A stretch of 64,000 nucleotides of DNA. It comes from Rhodococcus qingshengii JCM 15477. GTDB lineage: Bacteria > Actinomycetota > Actinomycetes > Mycobacteriales > Mycobacteriaceae. Of this stretch, positions 16,964 to 25,292 are shown piece by piece. The stretch lies in assembly GCF_023221595.1 (NCBI RefSeq), contig NZ_CP096563.1:5513001-5577000 (forward strand). Reading direction: 5' to 3'. The notes under the pieces are model-generated. The model ran no database searches, had not been told where the DNA came from, and saw only the letters and a program-made list of their open reading frames with translations. A program made the position numbers and the translations under genes. The stretch's first letter is position 1; each line of letters starts with the position of its first letter.

Positions 16964-17701
16964 TCAGGCGGAGTAGCCGTTGGTCCCGGCCCGCGCCATG
17001 ACGACCTTCGGAACGACCGCTCGAGACGAGAGCTTGAGCAGACCGTCCACCAACTCCACGATGTCGTCGACCTTGATCATGGTGTCCGGTGTGATCCGAT
17101 CGTGTGTCCATGCCGACATGTCGGTGTCGACGTAACCGGGAGCGATGGCCGTCGCACTGACGCCGTTTCCGGATTCCTCGGCGTTGAGTGCCTCGACCAT
17201 CGAAATCAGCGCAGCTTTGGTGGCTCCGTAGACGGCCAGGCCGCTCTCGGCATACACACCGGCCATCGAGGCGAGAGCGATCACCTTCGCTCCGCCGGCA
17301 AGGTCCGCGTCCGCCGCTGTACGCAGGAGCGGCAGCGACGCTTGCAATAGCGCGAACGGTGTCCGGAGATTGACGGCAACGGTCTTGTCGAAACGTCGCA
17401 TCGGGTAATCCGCCACTCGCCCACTGGTTCCCACTCCGGCGTTGAGGACGAGAGCCCTCATGGAGCCGAATCGCTCATTGTGTGTGGCGACGAGTGCTGC
17501 GGCGAAGTTCTCGTCCGCCATGTCGCCGGCCGAGACGACGACGTCCGGCGATCCGGCGCGCGTAAGTTCTTCGGCGACCACGGCGAGCCGCTCGGTATCA
17601 CGCGCCGTGATGGTCAGCCCGTACCCTTGCGAAGCCAAGCGTGTTGCGATGCCGAGCCCGATTCCCTTGGAGGCGCCGGTGACCAGTGCTGATCGAGTCA
17701 T
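16964..17701 (-). CDS. Short-chain dehydrogenase/reductase
   Basis: 245-residue classical SDR. The cofactor motif TGASKGIGLGIA starts at residue 8, NAG is in LVLNAGVGTSG and the active site is YGATK with Ser in ALASMAG. It oxidises or reduces a hydroxyl/keto group with NAD(P). It overlaps the phosphotransferase gene upstream by 4 bases (ATGA), so it belongs to the acyl-CoA dehydrogenase / kinase operon. There it may act on a 3- or 4-hydroxyacyl intermediate (inference from operon). Confidence 0.88.
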   Translation of the reverse strand: MTRSALVTGASKGIGLGIATRLASQGYGLTITARDTERLAVVAEELTRAGSPDVVVSAGDMADENFAAALVATHNERFGSMRALVLNAGVGTSGRVADYPMRRFDKTVAVNLRTPFALLQASLPLLRTAADADLAGGAKVIALASMAGVYAESGLAVYGATKAALISMVEALNAEESGNGVSATAIAPGYVDTDMSAWTHDRITPDTMIKVDDIVELVDGLLKLSSRAVVPKVVMARAGTNGYSA

Positions 17702-18723
17702 TCGAATTTCCCTTGCAGTGCGTTGAGTCCGGCCGAGATCAGTTCCGGCACAGAAGATCCAGCCTTGTCGAATCCCCCGCCGACGGTGGCTCCTGCTCGG
17801 AATCGGTGATCGATGCCCTGCGCCACGACGGCGAGTTTGAAGAACCCGAGCGCCATGTAGAAGTTCCAATGCGCCAGTTCACGACCCGACACGGACGAAT
17901 ACCGTTGCGCCAGATCGACAACGGACGGTAGCGACGGGCTCGTCCACGCAGCAGGCTCACCCAGAACCAGATCCAGCGCGGGATGCCGATAGACGCACAT
18001 CATCGCGATGTCCGCCAGCGGATCGCCCAGCGTCGACAGTTCCCAGTCCACCACTGCGGCAACCTTGGTGACGTCGTTCGCCGCGAGAATCGTGTTGTCG
18101 ATCCGGTAGTCGCCGTGCACGATCGACGAGGCTGATTCCGCCGGAATCAATTCCGCGAGGCTCGACGCCAACCTGTCCACGTCGGCCGAGTCCTCGGTCT
18201 TGACGCGTGACCATTGACCGGCCCACAACTTCACCTGGCGGGCTACGTAACCGTCGGGTCTGCCGAGTTCGCCGAGACCCACTGCGGTGTAGTCGACGTC
18301 GTGCAGTGCAGCGAGAACACGCACCAACTCGTCGGTGCACTGCGTGACCTGCGCTGCCGGAACAGCTTCCAACTCGGTTTTGGTTCGGATCACTTGACCG
18401 GTGACGAACTCGACCACCGTGAACGACGCACCCATCACCGAGGCGTCCTCGCACAGCACGACGGTCGGCGCGACCGGCACGGCAGTGTTCTGCAACGCCG
18501 AGGTGATTCGGAACTCACGCGCAACGTCATGCGCCGACGGCGTGAGGCCGGCCGTGGGTGGACGACGCAGAATCCACTTCGAGTTGTCGTCGAAGATTCC
18601 GTAGGTGAGATTGGATTTGCCGCCTGAAATCAGTTCGGCTCGCAACTCACCGCTCACCTCGACGCCTGCGGCTTGCAGATACTTGTGGAGCGCCGCGAGA
18701 TCGAGTCCTGGAAAGTCCGTCAC
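17698..18723 (-). CDS. APH-fold phosphotransferase (candidate hydroxyacyl-CoA kinase)
   Basis: 341 residues, GTG start overlapping the acyl-CoA dehydrogenase stop by 4 bases. It shows the aminoglycoside-phosphotransferase/choline-kinase fold: the catalytic loop is SSIVHGDYRIDNTIL (HxD-N) and the Mg-binding motif is AVVDWELSTLGDPLADIAMM. Proteins of this type next to acyl-CoA dehydrogenases include LvaA of Pseudomonas and the kinase half of ACAD10/11, which phosphorylate 4-hydroxyacyl-CoA. The same role is inferred here; antibiotic resistance is unlikely given the context. Confidence 0.82.
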   Translation of the reverse strand: MTDFPGLDLAALHKYLQAAGVEVSGELRAELISGGKSNLTYGIFDDNSKWILRRPPTAGLTPSAHDVAREFRITSALQNTAVPVAPTVVLCEDASVMGASFTVVEFVTGQVIRTKTELEAVPAAQVTQCTDELVRVLAALHDVDYTAVGLGELGRPDGYVARQVKLWAGQWSRVKTEDSADVDRLASSLAELIPAESASSIVHGDYRIDNTILAANDVTKVAAVVDWELSTLGDPLADIAMMCVYRHPALDLVLGEPAAWTSPSLPSVVDLAQRYSSVSGRELAHWNFYMALGFFKLAVVAQGIDHRFRAGATVGGGFDKAGSSVPELISAGLNALQGKFE

Positions 18724-19931
18724 TTCGACTCCTCCCGAGCAGCGCGCTTCGCAGCTCCCACAACACGTTTCGCAATTGCCCAGCGATGAACCTCGGACGG
18801 GCCGTCGTAGACGCGGAAGGGACGCACTTCGCGGGACAAGCGTGCCAGCGGCAGATCGCCGGACACGCCCATTCCGCCACACATCTGAATGGAGCGGTCC
18901 ACGATCCGGAAGATCGCCTCGGCAGCGTAGGTCTTGGCGATGGACGTCGCGTTGCTCGCGTGCCCGCCCTGATCGAGTTCGAAGCAGGCCTGCACCAGAA
19001 GTGCGCGGCTGGCTGCGATGTCGATCTCGTTGTCGGCGACCATCTTCTGGATCATTCCGAGATCACCGAGTTTCGAGCCGAAGCCTTCTCGTTCGGCAAC
19101 CCTGGCCACGGCGACGTCGTGGCCGCGGCGCGCTGCACCGAGCCAGCGCATCACGTGCGTCATGCGGGCGGGACCGAGGCGAACCTGCGCGTAGGCGAAA
19201 CCTTGATCGACCTCACCGAGAACGGCCTCGTCGGGTACGAAGAGATCCTCGAACGTGACCTCGCAGTGCCCACCGATCATGGCCTTGTCGAGGGTGTCGA
19301 TGTGTCGACCCACTACCAGGCCGGGAGTGTCCGTCGGCGCCAAGAACATGGTCGCTCCGCCGCGCTGCCCGGGCTCGCCGGACGTGCGCGCCATGATGAT
19401 GAAGAACCCGGCGCCGTCGGCGCCGGTGATGAACCATTTCTTACCGTTGATCTTCCAGCCACCGGGGACTTTTTCGGCGCGGGTGTTCAAAGCCGAGGGA
19501 TCGGATCCCGCTCCGGGCGCGGGTTCGGTCATGGCGAATGCCGACCGCATGTCCCCGCTTGCGAGCGGCGCGAGGAACTGCTGCTTCTGTGCTTCGTTCG
19601 CCACGTGGGCCAGCATGTGAACGTTGCCCTCGTCCGGCGCCGCGATGTTGAGCGCCGTCGGCCCGAATAGCGAGTAGCCGGCTTCCTCGAAGACCGGCGC
19701 GCGATCACTCATGTTGAGTCCGTGGCCGCCGTACTCGATCGGTGCATGCGGGGCGAAGACACCGGCTTCTTTTGCTGCCGACTGCATCTCGATGCGGATG
19801 GCATCGCCACCCGCTACAGCGATGTCACCGGCGTGTTCGTCTTCGATGGGGAGCACTACGTTGCGCGTGAAGTCGCGCGTCTTCTCGATCAGCGCCACCA
19901 CCTCGGGCGCGTACGTCAGATCGATTGCCAC
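18720..19931 (-). CDS. Acyl-CoA dehydrogenase (ACAD11/LvaC-like)
   Basis: 403 residues. FAD and substrate motifs are FAMTEPAPGAGSDPSALNTRA and GKKWFITGADGAGF, and near the C-terminus IQMCGGMGVSGDLPLARLSREVRPFRVYDGPSEVHRW. The catalytic position is Asp in YDGPSE rather than the usual YEGTNE, which fits the ACAD10/11 group paired with APH-type kinases. The GTG at 19931 has a GGAGG Shine-Dalgarno; an upstream in-frame ATG at 19952 lies too close to the palindrome. First gene of an operon with the kinase and an SDR, likely for degrading hydroxylated acyl-CoA (inference). Confidence 0.85.
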   Translation of the reverse strand: MAIDLTYAPEVVALIEKTRDFTRNVVLPIEDEHAGDIAVAGGDAIRIEMQSAAKEAGVFAPHAPIEYGGHGLNMSDRAPVFEEAGYSLFGPTALNIAAPDEGNVHMLAHVANEAQKQQFLAPLASGDMRSAFAMTEPAPGAGSDPSALNTRAEKVPGGWKINGKKWFITGADGAGFFIIMARTSGEPGQRGGATMFLAPTDTPGLVVGRHIDTLDKAMIGGHCEVTFEDLFVPDEAVLGEVDQGFAYAQVRLGPARMTHVMRWLGAARRGHDVAVARVAEREGFGSKLGDLGMIQKMVADNEIDIAASRALLVQACFELDQGGHASNATSIAKTYAAEAIFRIVDRSIQMCGGMGVSGDLPLARLSREVRPFRVYDGPSEVHRWAIAKRVVGAAKRAAREESK

Positions 19932-19956
19932 CAGCCACCTCCGAAAGAACATCCCG

Positions 19957-19974
19957 ACCGAGCGATCGCTCGGT
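19957..19974. promoter_or_regulatory. 18-base perfect palindrome upstream of the acyl-CoA dehydrogenase operon
   Basis: ACCGAGCGATCGCTCGGT is fully self-complementary, 26 bases before the GTG at 19931. Size and place suit a TetR-family operator controlling the ACAD / kinase / SDR operon. No regulator gene is directly next to it, so the repressor may be encoded elsewhere. Confidence 0.65.
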
Positions 19975-20006
19975 AACAGCACTCTCGCACATGCCGATGC
20001 GCCGGG

Positions 20007-21785
20007 TCAACAATCTTCGAGCATCGCCTCGCCCTGATCGAGCCGGCCGGCAACCACCATGTCGCGGTACAGATCGTCCTTGTCCATGAGCTCGTCATGG
20101 TTGCCGATGTTGCGGATCCGACCGTCTTCCATGACCACGATCCAGTCGGCGTCACGCACCGTCGAGAGCCGGTGAGCGATAGTCACCACGGCCCCGGTGC
20201 GCGCACGTTCGTTGATCGCGTCGACAATCGCGGCTTCGGTGAGCGTGTCGACCTGGGCAGTGGCTTCGTCGAGCAGAAGCAAAGCACTCGGCCGCAGAAC
20301 TGCGCGCGCCATCGCGATCCGCTGACGTTGGCCGCCCGACAGCGAGGTGGCCGTCAGAGCGGTGTCGAGTCCGTTGGGCAGGGCCTCGATCGCGTCGTCG
20401 AGCCGGAGCAAGCGCAGAACGGCCTGGACTTCTTCGTCCGTCGCATCGGGATGGCTGAAGACGACGTTCTCCCGAATCGTTCCGGGCACCACCGGTGTCT
20501 CCTGCTCCACGTATGCGAGACTCTCGCGCACAGCGCGGTGATCGAGCGCGTCGTAACCGACTCCATGCAGGAGAACCTCACCCGATCGAGGTTCGACAAA
20601 TCGCAGCACGGTCGAGAGCAAGGTCGTCTTTCCTGCACCCGACGGGCCGACGATGGCCATGTGCCCACGCGTCGGAATGACCAGCGAGACATCGCGCAAC
20701 GCCGGCTGGTTCGATCCGTGGTAGCTCACGGTGACGTCGCGCAACTCGATCAGCGGCGCGGCAGCGTTGGTTTTCGCGACCACGTCCACGACCTCGTCGT
20801 ACTGCTCGGTGGGCAACGACTGCATCTCGCGAATCCGGATAGCTGCCGCGATTCCCGACTGAACGGAGGTCACGTTCTGCGCAAGCTCCGACACCGGCCC
20901 CATCAGGGTGAAGGCGTAGAGCAGAAACGCGATGAGCGTCGAGACTGCCATTTCGCCGTCGGCGACTCGCCAGGCACCGAAGCCCAGGATGGCAATGATC
21001 GATCCTTGAATGGCGGTCCACGCGACAGTCCACGCGGTTGCCGACACTCGCACCGCCGTGATCGCATGCTTTTTCGCATCGGACGCATTGTTCGTCACCA
21101 GAGCCCCGACGCGATCCTCGGCGAGGGAAACCTTGACCGTCCGGATCGCACGCAGGCCACCCTCGAGTACGCCGCCGAGCTGACCGAGCGATTCCTGGGT
21201 TCGCGCTTCGGCTGCGGAAATCCGAGGCATCAGAACGGCAAAGAGTATGGAGGCGAACACGATTGCCACCATGGTGACGCCCAACAACGGCAGATCCAGT
21301 ACGCCCATCAGAACAATCGTTCCGATGGTCAACGCGGCTGCGTTCAGAATATTCACCGCGGCCGACGACGCAGCCTCACGCAGCAGCAAGGTGTCAGACG
21401 TGACCCGGGTGACCAATTCACCCACGGATCGCGATTGCAGCGAAGGTACGGTCGCCGCCAGGAATCGCTTCACCAGCGACGACCTGGCGTCGAAGACAAC
21501 CTTCTCGGCGGCGGTTCCGAGAACGATCCACTGAGCACAACCGAGCACGGCACCGACGATCAGAAGGACGACGAGCGTGAGGATAGGTCCTTTCAGCGAC
21601 GCACCGGTATCGAGGGTGTCGAGAACCCACTTGGTGACCATGGGCGTTGCCAGCGTCGCCGCGGAGCCGCACAGCGCCAGTACCAATCCGAGAAGGAGCG
21701 ACGGCAGATGCGGTCGAGCGAACTCCGAGAGGACGCGGAGATTGCTCCATTTCGGTGCGGGCTGAGAAGCGTCGGATTCAAGCAT
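20007..21785 (-). CDS. ABC transporter, fused membrane and ATPase domains
   Basis: 592-residue half transporter. Six TM helices occupy about residues 25-310. The ATPase domain shows Walker A GPSGAGKTTLL, Q-loop near AYVEQETPVV, signature LSGGQRQRIAMARAVL and Walker B ALLLLDEATAQVD. It matches multidrug/lipid exporters of the MsbA-like type that work as homodimers. The ATG at 21785 follows the operator arm; a GTG six codons upstream is possible. Divergent from a TetR regulator, a typical drug-export module. Substrate unknown. Confidence 0.88.
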   Translation of the reverse strand: MLESDASQPAPKWSNLRVLSEFARPHLPSLLLGLVLALCGSAATLATPMVTKWVLDTLDTGASLKGPILTLVVLLIVGAVLGCAQWIVLGTAAEKVVFDARSSLVKRFLAATVPSLQSRSVGELVTRVTSDTLLLREAASSAAVNILNAAALTIGTIVLMGVLDLPLLGVTMVAIVFASILFAVLMPRISAAEARTQESLGQLGGVLEGGLRAIRTVKVSLAEDRVGALVTNNASDAKKHAITAVRVSATAWTVAWTAIQGSIIAILGFGAWRVADGEMAVSTLIAFLLYAFTLMGPVSELAQNVTSVQSGIAAAIRIREMQSLPTEQYDEVVDVVAKTNAAAPLIELRDVTVSYHGSNQPALRDVSLVIPTRGHMAIVGPSGAGKTTLLSTVLRFVEPRSGEVLLHGVGYDALDHRAVRESLAYVEQETPVVPGTIRENVVFSHPDATDEEVQAVLRLLRLDDAIEALPNGLDTALTATSLSGGQRQRIAMARAVLRPSALLLLDEATAQVDTLTEAAIVDAINERARTGAVVTIAHRLSTVRDADWIVVMEDGRIRNIGNHDELMDKDDLYRDMVVAGRLDQGEAMLEDC

Positions 21786-21788
21786 GAA

Positions 21789-21814
21789 TTTATGGAACAC
21801 GAATGTTCCATAAA
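21789..21814. promoter_or_regulatory. Operator between ABC exporter and TetR genes
   Basis: Perfect 11-base arms TTTATGGAACA and TGTTCCATAAA around CGAA, in the 95-base gap between the divergent starts. It lies three bases from the exporter ATG, so a bound repressor would block its initiation region. The likely partner is the TetR gene at 21881. Confidence 0.75.
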
Positions 21815-21880
21815 GGGCAAGAGAAATTCCGATTCGGAAACACTGGATACCGAAACCGGACACGGCTACGCTTCGGATTC

Positions 21881-22468
21881 GTGACAACGATCCACAGCGC
21901 ACCAGAACAAAGCGCGACCCGCGAGCGCACACGGAAGGCCATCCTCGATGCTGCCGTTTCGGTGTTCGCATCCAAGCCTGCTGCGACCCTCAGCGAGATC
22001 GCTTCGGCCGCAAAGGTCGGCCGGACCACTTTGCACCGCTACTTTCCCGAACGGTCAGACCTGGTCGACGCAGTCGCGGCCGAGGCCACCCGCGCCGTCG
22101 GAGAGGCAGCAGCAGCAGCTCGACTCGGCGAGGGTACCGGAGCCGATGCACTGGTTCGCCTGTGCCATGAATACTTCGAACTGGCCGACCTCTTGACGGT
22201 CCTGTTCTTCACTCCCGGTGTGTATCAAGAAGATTCGTTTGCCGAGTCCGCGTCGAACGACGACTCAGTCACCGATGCCATCGAGCGCGGACACTCCGAC
22301 GGTTCCATCGACCCCGACATGGGTTCGGACTGGGTGCAGAACCTGCTGTGGTCGCTGCTCTACACGTCGATGGACTACGTGAACCGCGGTTCCGGGACGC
22401 GACTACAAGCCTTGGATCTGACGGTTCGCAGCCTCCGCCGCGGAATCGCCCCCGATCCCGCGGTCTAG
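21881..22468 (+). CDS. TetR family transcriptional regulator
   Basis: 195 residues from a GTG. The N-terminal helix-turn-helix reads TLSEIASAAKVGRTTLHRYFPERSDLVDAVA (about residues 33-63), with a divergent C-terminal ligand domain. An ATG at 21803 would extend it but lies within the operator, so I rejected it. Probably represses the divergent ABC exporter. Its last 66 bases overlap the 3' end of the LuxR gene on the other strand. Confidence 0.88.
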   Translation: MTTIHSAPEQSATRERTRKAILDAAVSVFASKPAATLSEIASAAKVGRTTLHRYFPERSDLVDAVAAEATRAVGEAAAAARLGEGTGADALVRLCHEYFELADLLTVLFFTPGVYQEDSFAESASNDDSVTDAIERGHSDGSIDPDMGSDWVQNLLWSLLYTSMDYVNRGSGTRLQALDLTVRSLRRGIAPDPAV

Positions 22469-23938
22469 GTTGTCGGCTGCTTGAACAGCGGCACGCCGTT
22501 TGGTCACGCCTAGTTTGCGGTAGATCGAGCGAATGTGAGTCTTCACAGTGGGATAGGCGATGCCGAGGTGCGCAGCGATCTCGTCTGCAGTCATCGTAGT
22601 TCGCAGAAAAGTGAGGATCTCTTTCTCACGTTCCGTCAGGACTCCGGCGAGCTTGGCAGAGAGCTGGCCCCGTTTTTCCAGAATCGTGCGTAGGAGCTCC
22701 TGGTGTCTCGACCCCTGTGTTGCGTGCGCGTTCAACAGATCGACGATTACCGGATCGCCGCTCAGAAATGGGGCGAGAATCCGCTCGGGGATTGCTTCCG
22801 CCAGCGCACGATCCAACTGCTCGTGCGCCTGCGGTCCACGCCCGGCGACGGAGCTCAGGGCGGCAGACGTGACAAGGGTGCTCACCAGCGCATATCGCGG
22901 CAGCGCGGCCGAGGTTGCCAAGCGAAGCGCTTGAGCCGACGGTTCCGGATCCCCCATGACTCGGTAGAGCTCCGCGAGAAGCGCGTGAGCGACCGCAGCA
23001 CCTGTTCTGGTCAGCGTGGGCATTGCGATGCGGCGAGCTTGCTCGTCCTGTCCTTGAGCGTGGGCGAGCCAGGCCGTGGTGACGCGCCGCAGCGTATCCC
23101 AAGGAATGCCGTGCTTGTCCGCAGTGCTCACGCCTCGCAGCAGACGAGCGGCGTTGTGGTACCGGTCTTCCCGGTTCAGAGCGATCAGGCTCATTACCAG
23201 GTACAGACGGGCGAGCGCCTCGAAGTTGGTTCCGGGACTGCCCTCCTCGATGATCGAGTCGAACTGAGCGATCGCCTCCTCGAAGTCACCACGCCAGTAG
23301 GCGATGCACCCTCGATTCGACTGTGGGAGACCGCCTTCGAAGCGTTCCCAGTCGGACGCCACCTCTCGAGCAGGAAGGCCGTCGAGGATCTGTTCGGCTT
23401 CGGTGAATATCCCTGCGTGGGTGAGCGCGAAAGCCAAATTGGATTGTGCGAGACGCAACGTCTCCGTACGCGACTGCAACTGCGCCTCGTCGCCGGCCGA
23501 GCGAAGTAGCGCGATGGCACGAGGAAGGTCACGACGAAGCCTGATCTCGGTCCACCCGAGGAGGAAGAGCGCGGACGGGTAATCATCCTCGGGCTCACAC
23601 TGGGCGAGCGCGTGGCGAGCGCGATCGGCGATGACGGCCTTGGTCGAGGTGTCCGGAGCGAGCAGCAGGTCGGTGAAGCAGACGACAAAATCGTCGGACG
23701 CCACCCGCAGACCCTGCCCGCGGAGAAACTCAGCGCCGTACGGATCACCGCTGAGATCGCGGCAGCACGCCCGTATCAGCAGGATGTGCGGATCGTGGGG
23801 ATCGGGATGAGCAAGGCAGAGCTGCTCGAGTTCCCTGGTGTGAGATTCGAGAATCAAACGAAGCCAGTTTTTCCGCAGGACTCGTCGAGCCTGCTCCGCC
23901 TCACCAGAGGCGAGTGCGTCACGCACGGCTTCGATCAT
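22403..23938 (-). CDS. LuxR family regulator with TPR-like sensor region
   Basis: 511 residues. The C-terminal 70 residues form a LuxR/GerE helix-turn-helix: VLTEREKEILTFLRTTMTADEIAAHLGIAYPTVKTHIRSIYRKLGVTKRRAAV. The first 430 residues are alpha-helical repeats (for example LFLLGWTEIRLRRDLPRAIALLRSAGDEA and SNLAFALTHAGIFTEAEQILDG), as in MalT-type TPR regions, but there is no NTP-binding P-loop domain. Convergent with the TetR gene, overlapping by 66 bases. It is divergent from the SHOCT operon starting at 24109, so it may control those genes (inference). Confidence 0.85.
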   Translation of the reverse strand: MIEAVRDALASGEAEQARRVLRKNWLRLILESHTRELEQLCLAHPDPHDPHILLIRACCRDLSGDPYGAEFLRGQGLRVASDDFVVCFTDLLLAPDTSTKAVIADRARHALAQCEPEDDYPSALFLLGWTEIRLRRDLPRAIALLRSAGDEAQLQSRTETLRLAQSNLAFALTHAGIFTEAEQILDGLPAREVASDWERFEGGLPQSNRGCIAYWRGDFEEAIAQFDSIIEEGSPGTNFEALARLYLVMSLIALNREDRYHNAARLLRGVSTADKHGIPWDTLRRVTTAWLAHAQGQDEQARRIAMPTLTRTGAAVAHALLAELYRVMGDPEPSAQALRLATSAALPRYALVSTLVTSAALSSVAGRGPQAHEQLDRALAEAIPERILAPFLSGDPVIVDLLNAHATQGSRHQELLRTILEKRGQLSAKLAGVLTEREKEILTFLRTTMTADEIAAHLGIAYPTVKTHIRSIYRKLGVTKRRAAVQAADNLDRGIGGDSAAEAANRQIQGL

Positions 23939-24108
23939 GTGTCGAAGATACTCGAGACGTTCGATGTCCGTGGAAATCCGGTCTCATCCGCTTCGGATGA
24001 GACCGCGATCGAAGCCTGCGGAAACCAGTGAGAATTGCCGGAATCAACCGAAATGCGCTAGTCGGCGGAATCCCGGTGCGCAGGCCTGACACGAAACGGA
24101 TAAGACAC

Positions 24109-24483
24109 ATGAGCTTCTGGGAAAGCCTCGGCTGGATGCTGTGGGCAACCGTCTTCATCGGATATCTCTTCGCGCTGTTCGCGATCATCGCCGACCTGTT
24201 CCGCGACCACAAGCTCAGCGGTTGGTTGAAGGCCGTCTGGGTGTTCTTCCTACTCTTCCTGCCCATCCTCACCGCGCTCGTCTATCTCGTCGCCCGCGGC
24301 GAAGGGATGACGGAACGCAGCAACAAGGCCGCACGCGACGCCGAGAAGGCCGCCGAATCGTATATCCGCGAGGTCGCGGGGAAGAGCCCCAGCGAGGAGA
24401 TCGCCGCAGCCGCAGCACTGCTCGAAGCCGGAGCGATCAGCGAGGACGAGTTCGCCGCACTCAAGCTGAAGGTCCTCTCGTGA
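24109..24483 (+). CDS. Membrane protein with PLDc_N-like and SHOCT domains
   Basis: 124 residues from the ATG at 24109. Two TM segments at about residues 8-30 and 41-60 (WATVFIGYLFALFAIIADLF, WVFFLLFLPILTALVYLVARG) form a PLDc_N-type hairpin, then a charged helix, then a C-terminal SHOCT domain (IAAAAALLEAGAISEDEFAALKLKVLS). SHOCT domains mediate oligomerisation or partner binding. The stop overlaps the next gene (GTGA). The 27-residue upstream extension of the frame is not used. Confidence 0.8.
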   Translation: MSFWESLGWMLWATVFIGYLFALFAIIADLFRDHKLSGWLKAVWVFFLLFLPILTALVYLVARGEGMTERSNKAARDAEKAAESYIREVAGKSPSEEIAAAAALLEAGAISEDEFAALKLKVLS

Positions 24484-24917
24484 GTGCCGCGCGTTTCGGC
24501 CCCGTCGACTTCTACCTTCTCGGCCTGCCTGGGCAGAGCCTCGACCCGGCCGCGCTCTCCGCACTGACCGACCTTACGGATACCGGCCTGGTGCGGCTAC
24601 TCGATCTGATCGTCATCTCCAAGTCCGAGGACGATGAACTCACTCTCATCGAAGTCGAGGAGTTGCCGAACGGCTTCGAGATCAACGTCGAGATGCTCGG
24701 CGCGTCCGGTCTGCTCGGGCATGAGGACATCACCGAACTCGCGGCAGCCATTCCCACCGGTGCCACAGCGCTGCTGGTCGCGCTCGAGCTGGTCTATCAG
24801 CGCGAACTCGCCGCCCGCACCGCTGCGTCAGGCGCGGTGCTACTGGGTTACGAGCGGATACCCGCACCCGTCGTCAATGCCCTCATGGACACGATCGTCC
24901 CGAAATTGGAGGTCTGA
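24480..24917 (+). CDS. DUF6325-like protein
   Basis: 145 residues from a GTG overlapping the previous stop by 4 bases. It is acidic and mixed alpha/beta, starting VSAARFGPVDFYLLGLPGQSL, with repeats of hydrophobic runs such as TDTGLVRLLDLIVISKSEDDELTLIEVEEL and PTGATALLVALELVYQRELAARTA. This matches proteins annotated DUF6325 (DUF1269/GYF-like membrane-protein-associated family), whose function is unknown. It lies between two SHOCT proteins, so a complex of the three products is plausible. Confidence 0.7.
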   Translation: MSAARFGPVDFYLLGLPGQSLDPAALSALTDLTDTGLVRLLDLIVISKSEDDELTLIEVEELPNGFEINVEMLGASGLLGHEDITELAAAIPTGATALLVALELVYQRELAARTAASGAVLLGYERIPAPVVNALMDTIVPKLEV

Positions 24918-24918
24918 C

Positions 24919-25227
24919 ATGCCGTACATCCCGAGACGAGGCCGCCCCGGACTGCTGGGCCTCGCCGCCCGCACCGCGGTCGTCACCGGTACCGCGACCG
25001 CCGTCAGCGACGGTATGGCCACCCGCCGGCAAAGGAGAGCTCAGGCCGACTACGAGCAGGCGCAGTACGAATTCGCCCAGCAGCATGCCGCACTCCCGAT
25101 GCCCACACCCGCACCCGCGGCCTCGGTCGATCTCGTCGCCGAGTTGCAGAAACTCGGCGACCTCAAATCACAAGGCCTGCTGAGCGACGCCGAGTTCCAA
25201 GCCGCGAAAGCGCGACTGCTCGGCTGA
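24919..25227 (+). CDS. SHOCT domain protein
   Basis: 102 residues. The N-terminal 40 residues are basic and glycine-rich (PYIPRRGRPGLLGLAARTAVVTGTATAV), possibly a weak membrane anchor; a helix of Gln/Ala follows; the last 35 residues are a SHOCT domain (VAELQKLGDLKSQGLLSDAEFQAAKARLLG). The ATG starts one base after the DUF6325 stop, with GGAGGT upstream. Third gene of a three-gene unit bounded by SHOCT proteins. Confidence 0.8.
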   Translation: MPYIPRRGRPGLLGLAARTAVVTGTATAVSDGMATRRQRRAQADYEQAQYEFAQQHAALPMPTPAPAASVDLVAELQKLGDLKSQGLLSDAEFQAAKARLLG

Positions 25228-25292
25228 TTCACCCCGACGGGCCATGGATTACCGCGCCCGCTTCCGTACCCCGACACCGATTGGAACCCACT

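Noticed and set aside
17698..18723. Aminoglycoside resistance gene
   Set aside because: The APH fold is present but the gene is co-translated with an acyl-CoA dehydrogenase and an SDR, which points to acyl metabolism.
20097..21884. 595-codon plus-strand frame
   Set aside because: Antisense to the ABC exporter, which has all ATPase motifs. The plus frame is compositionally odd (Arg/Gln/His).
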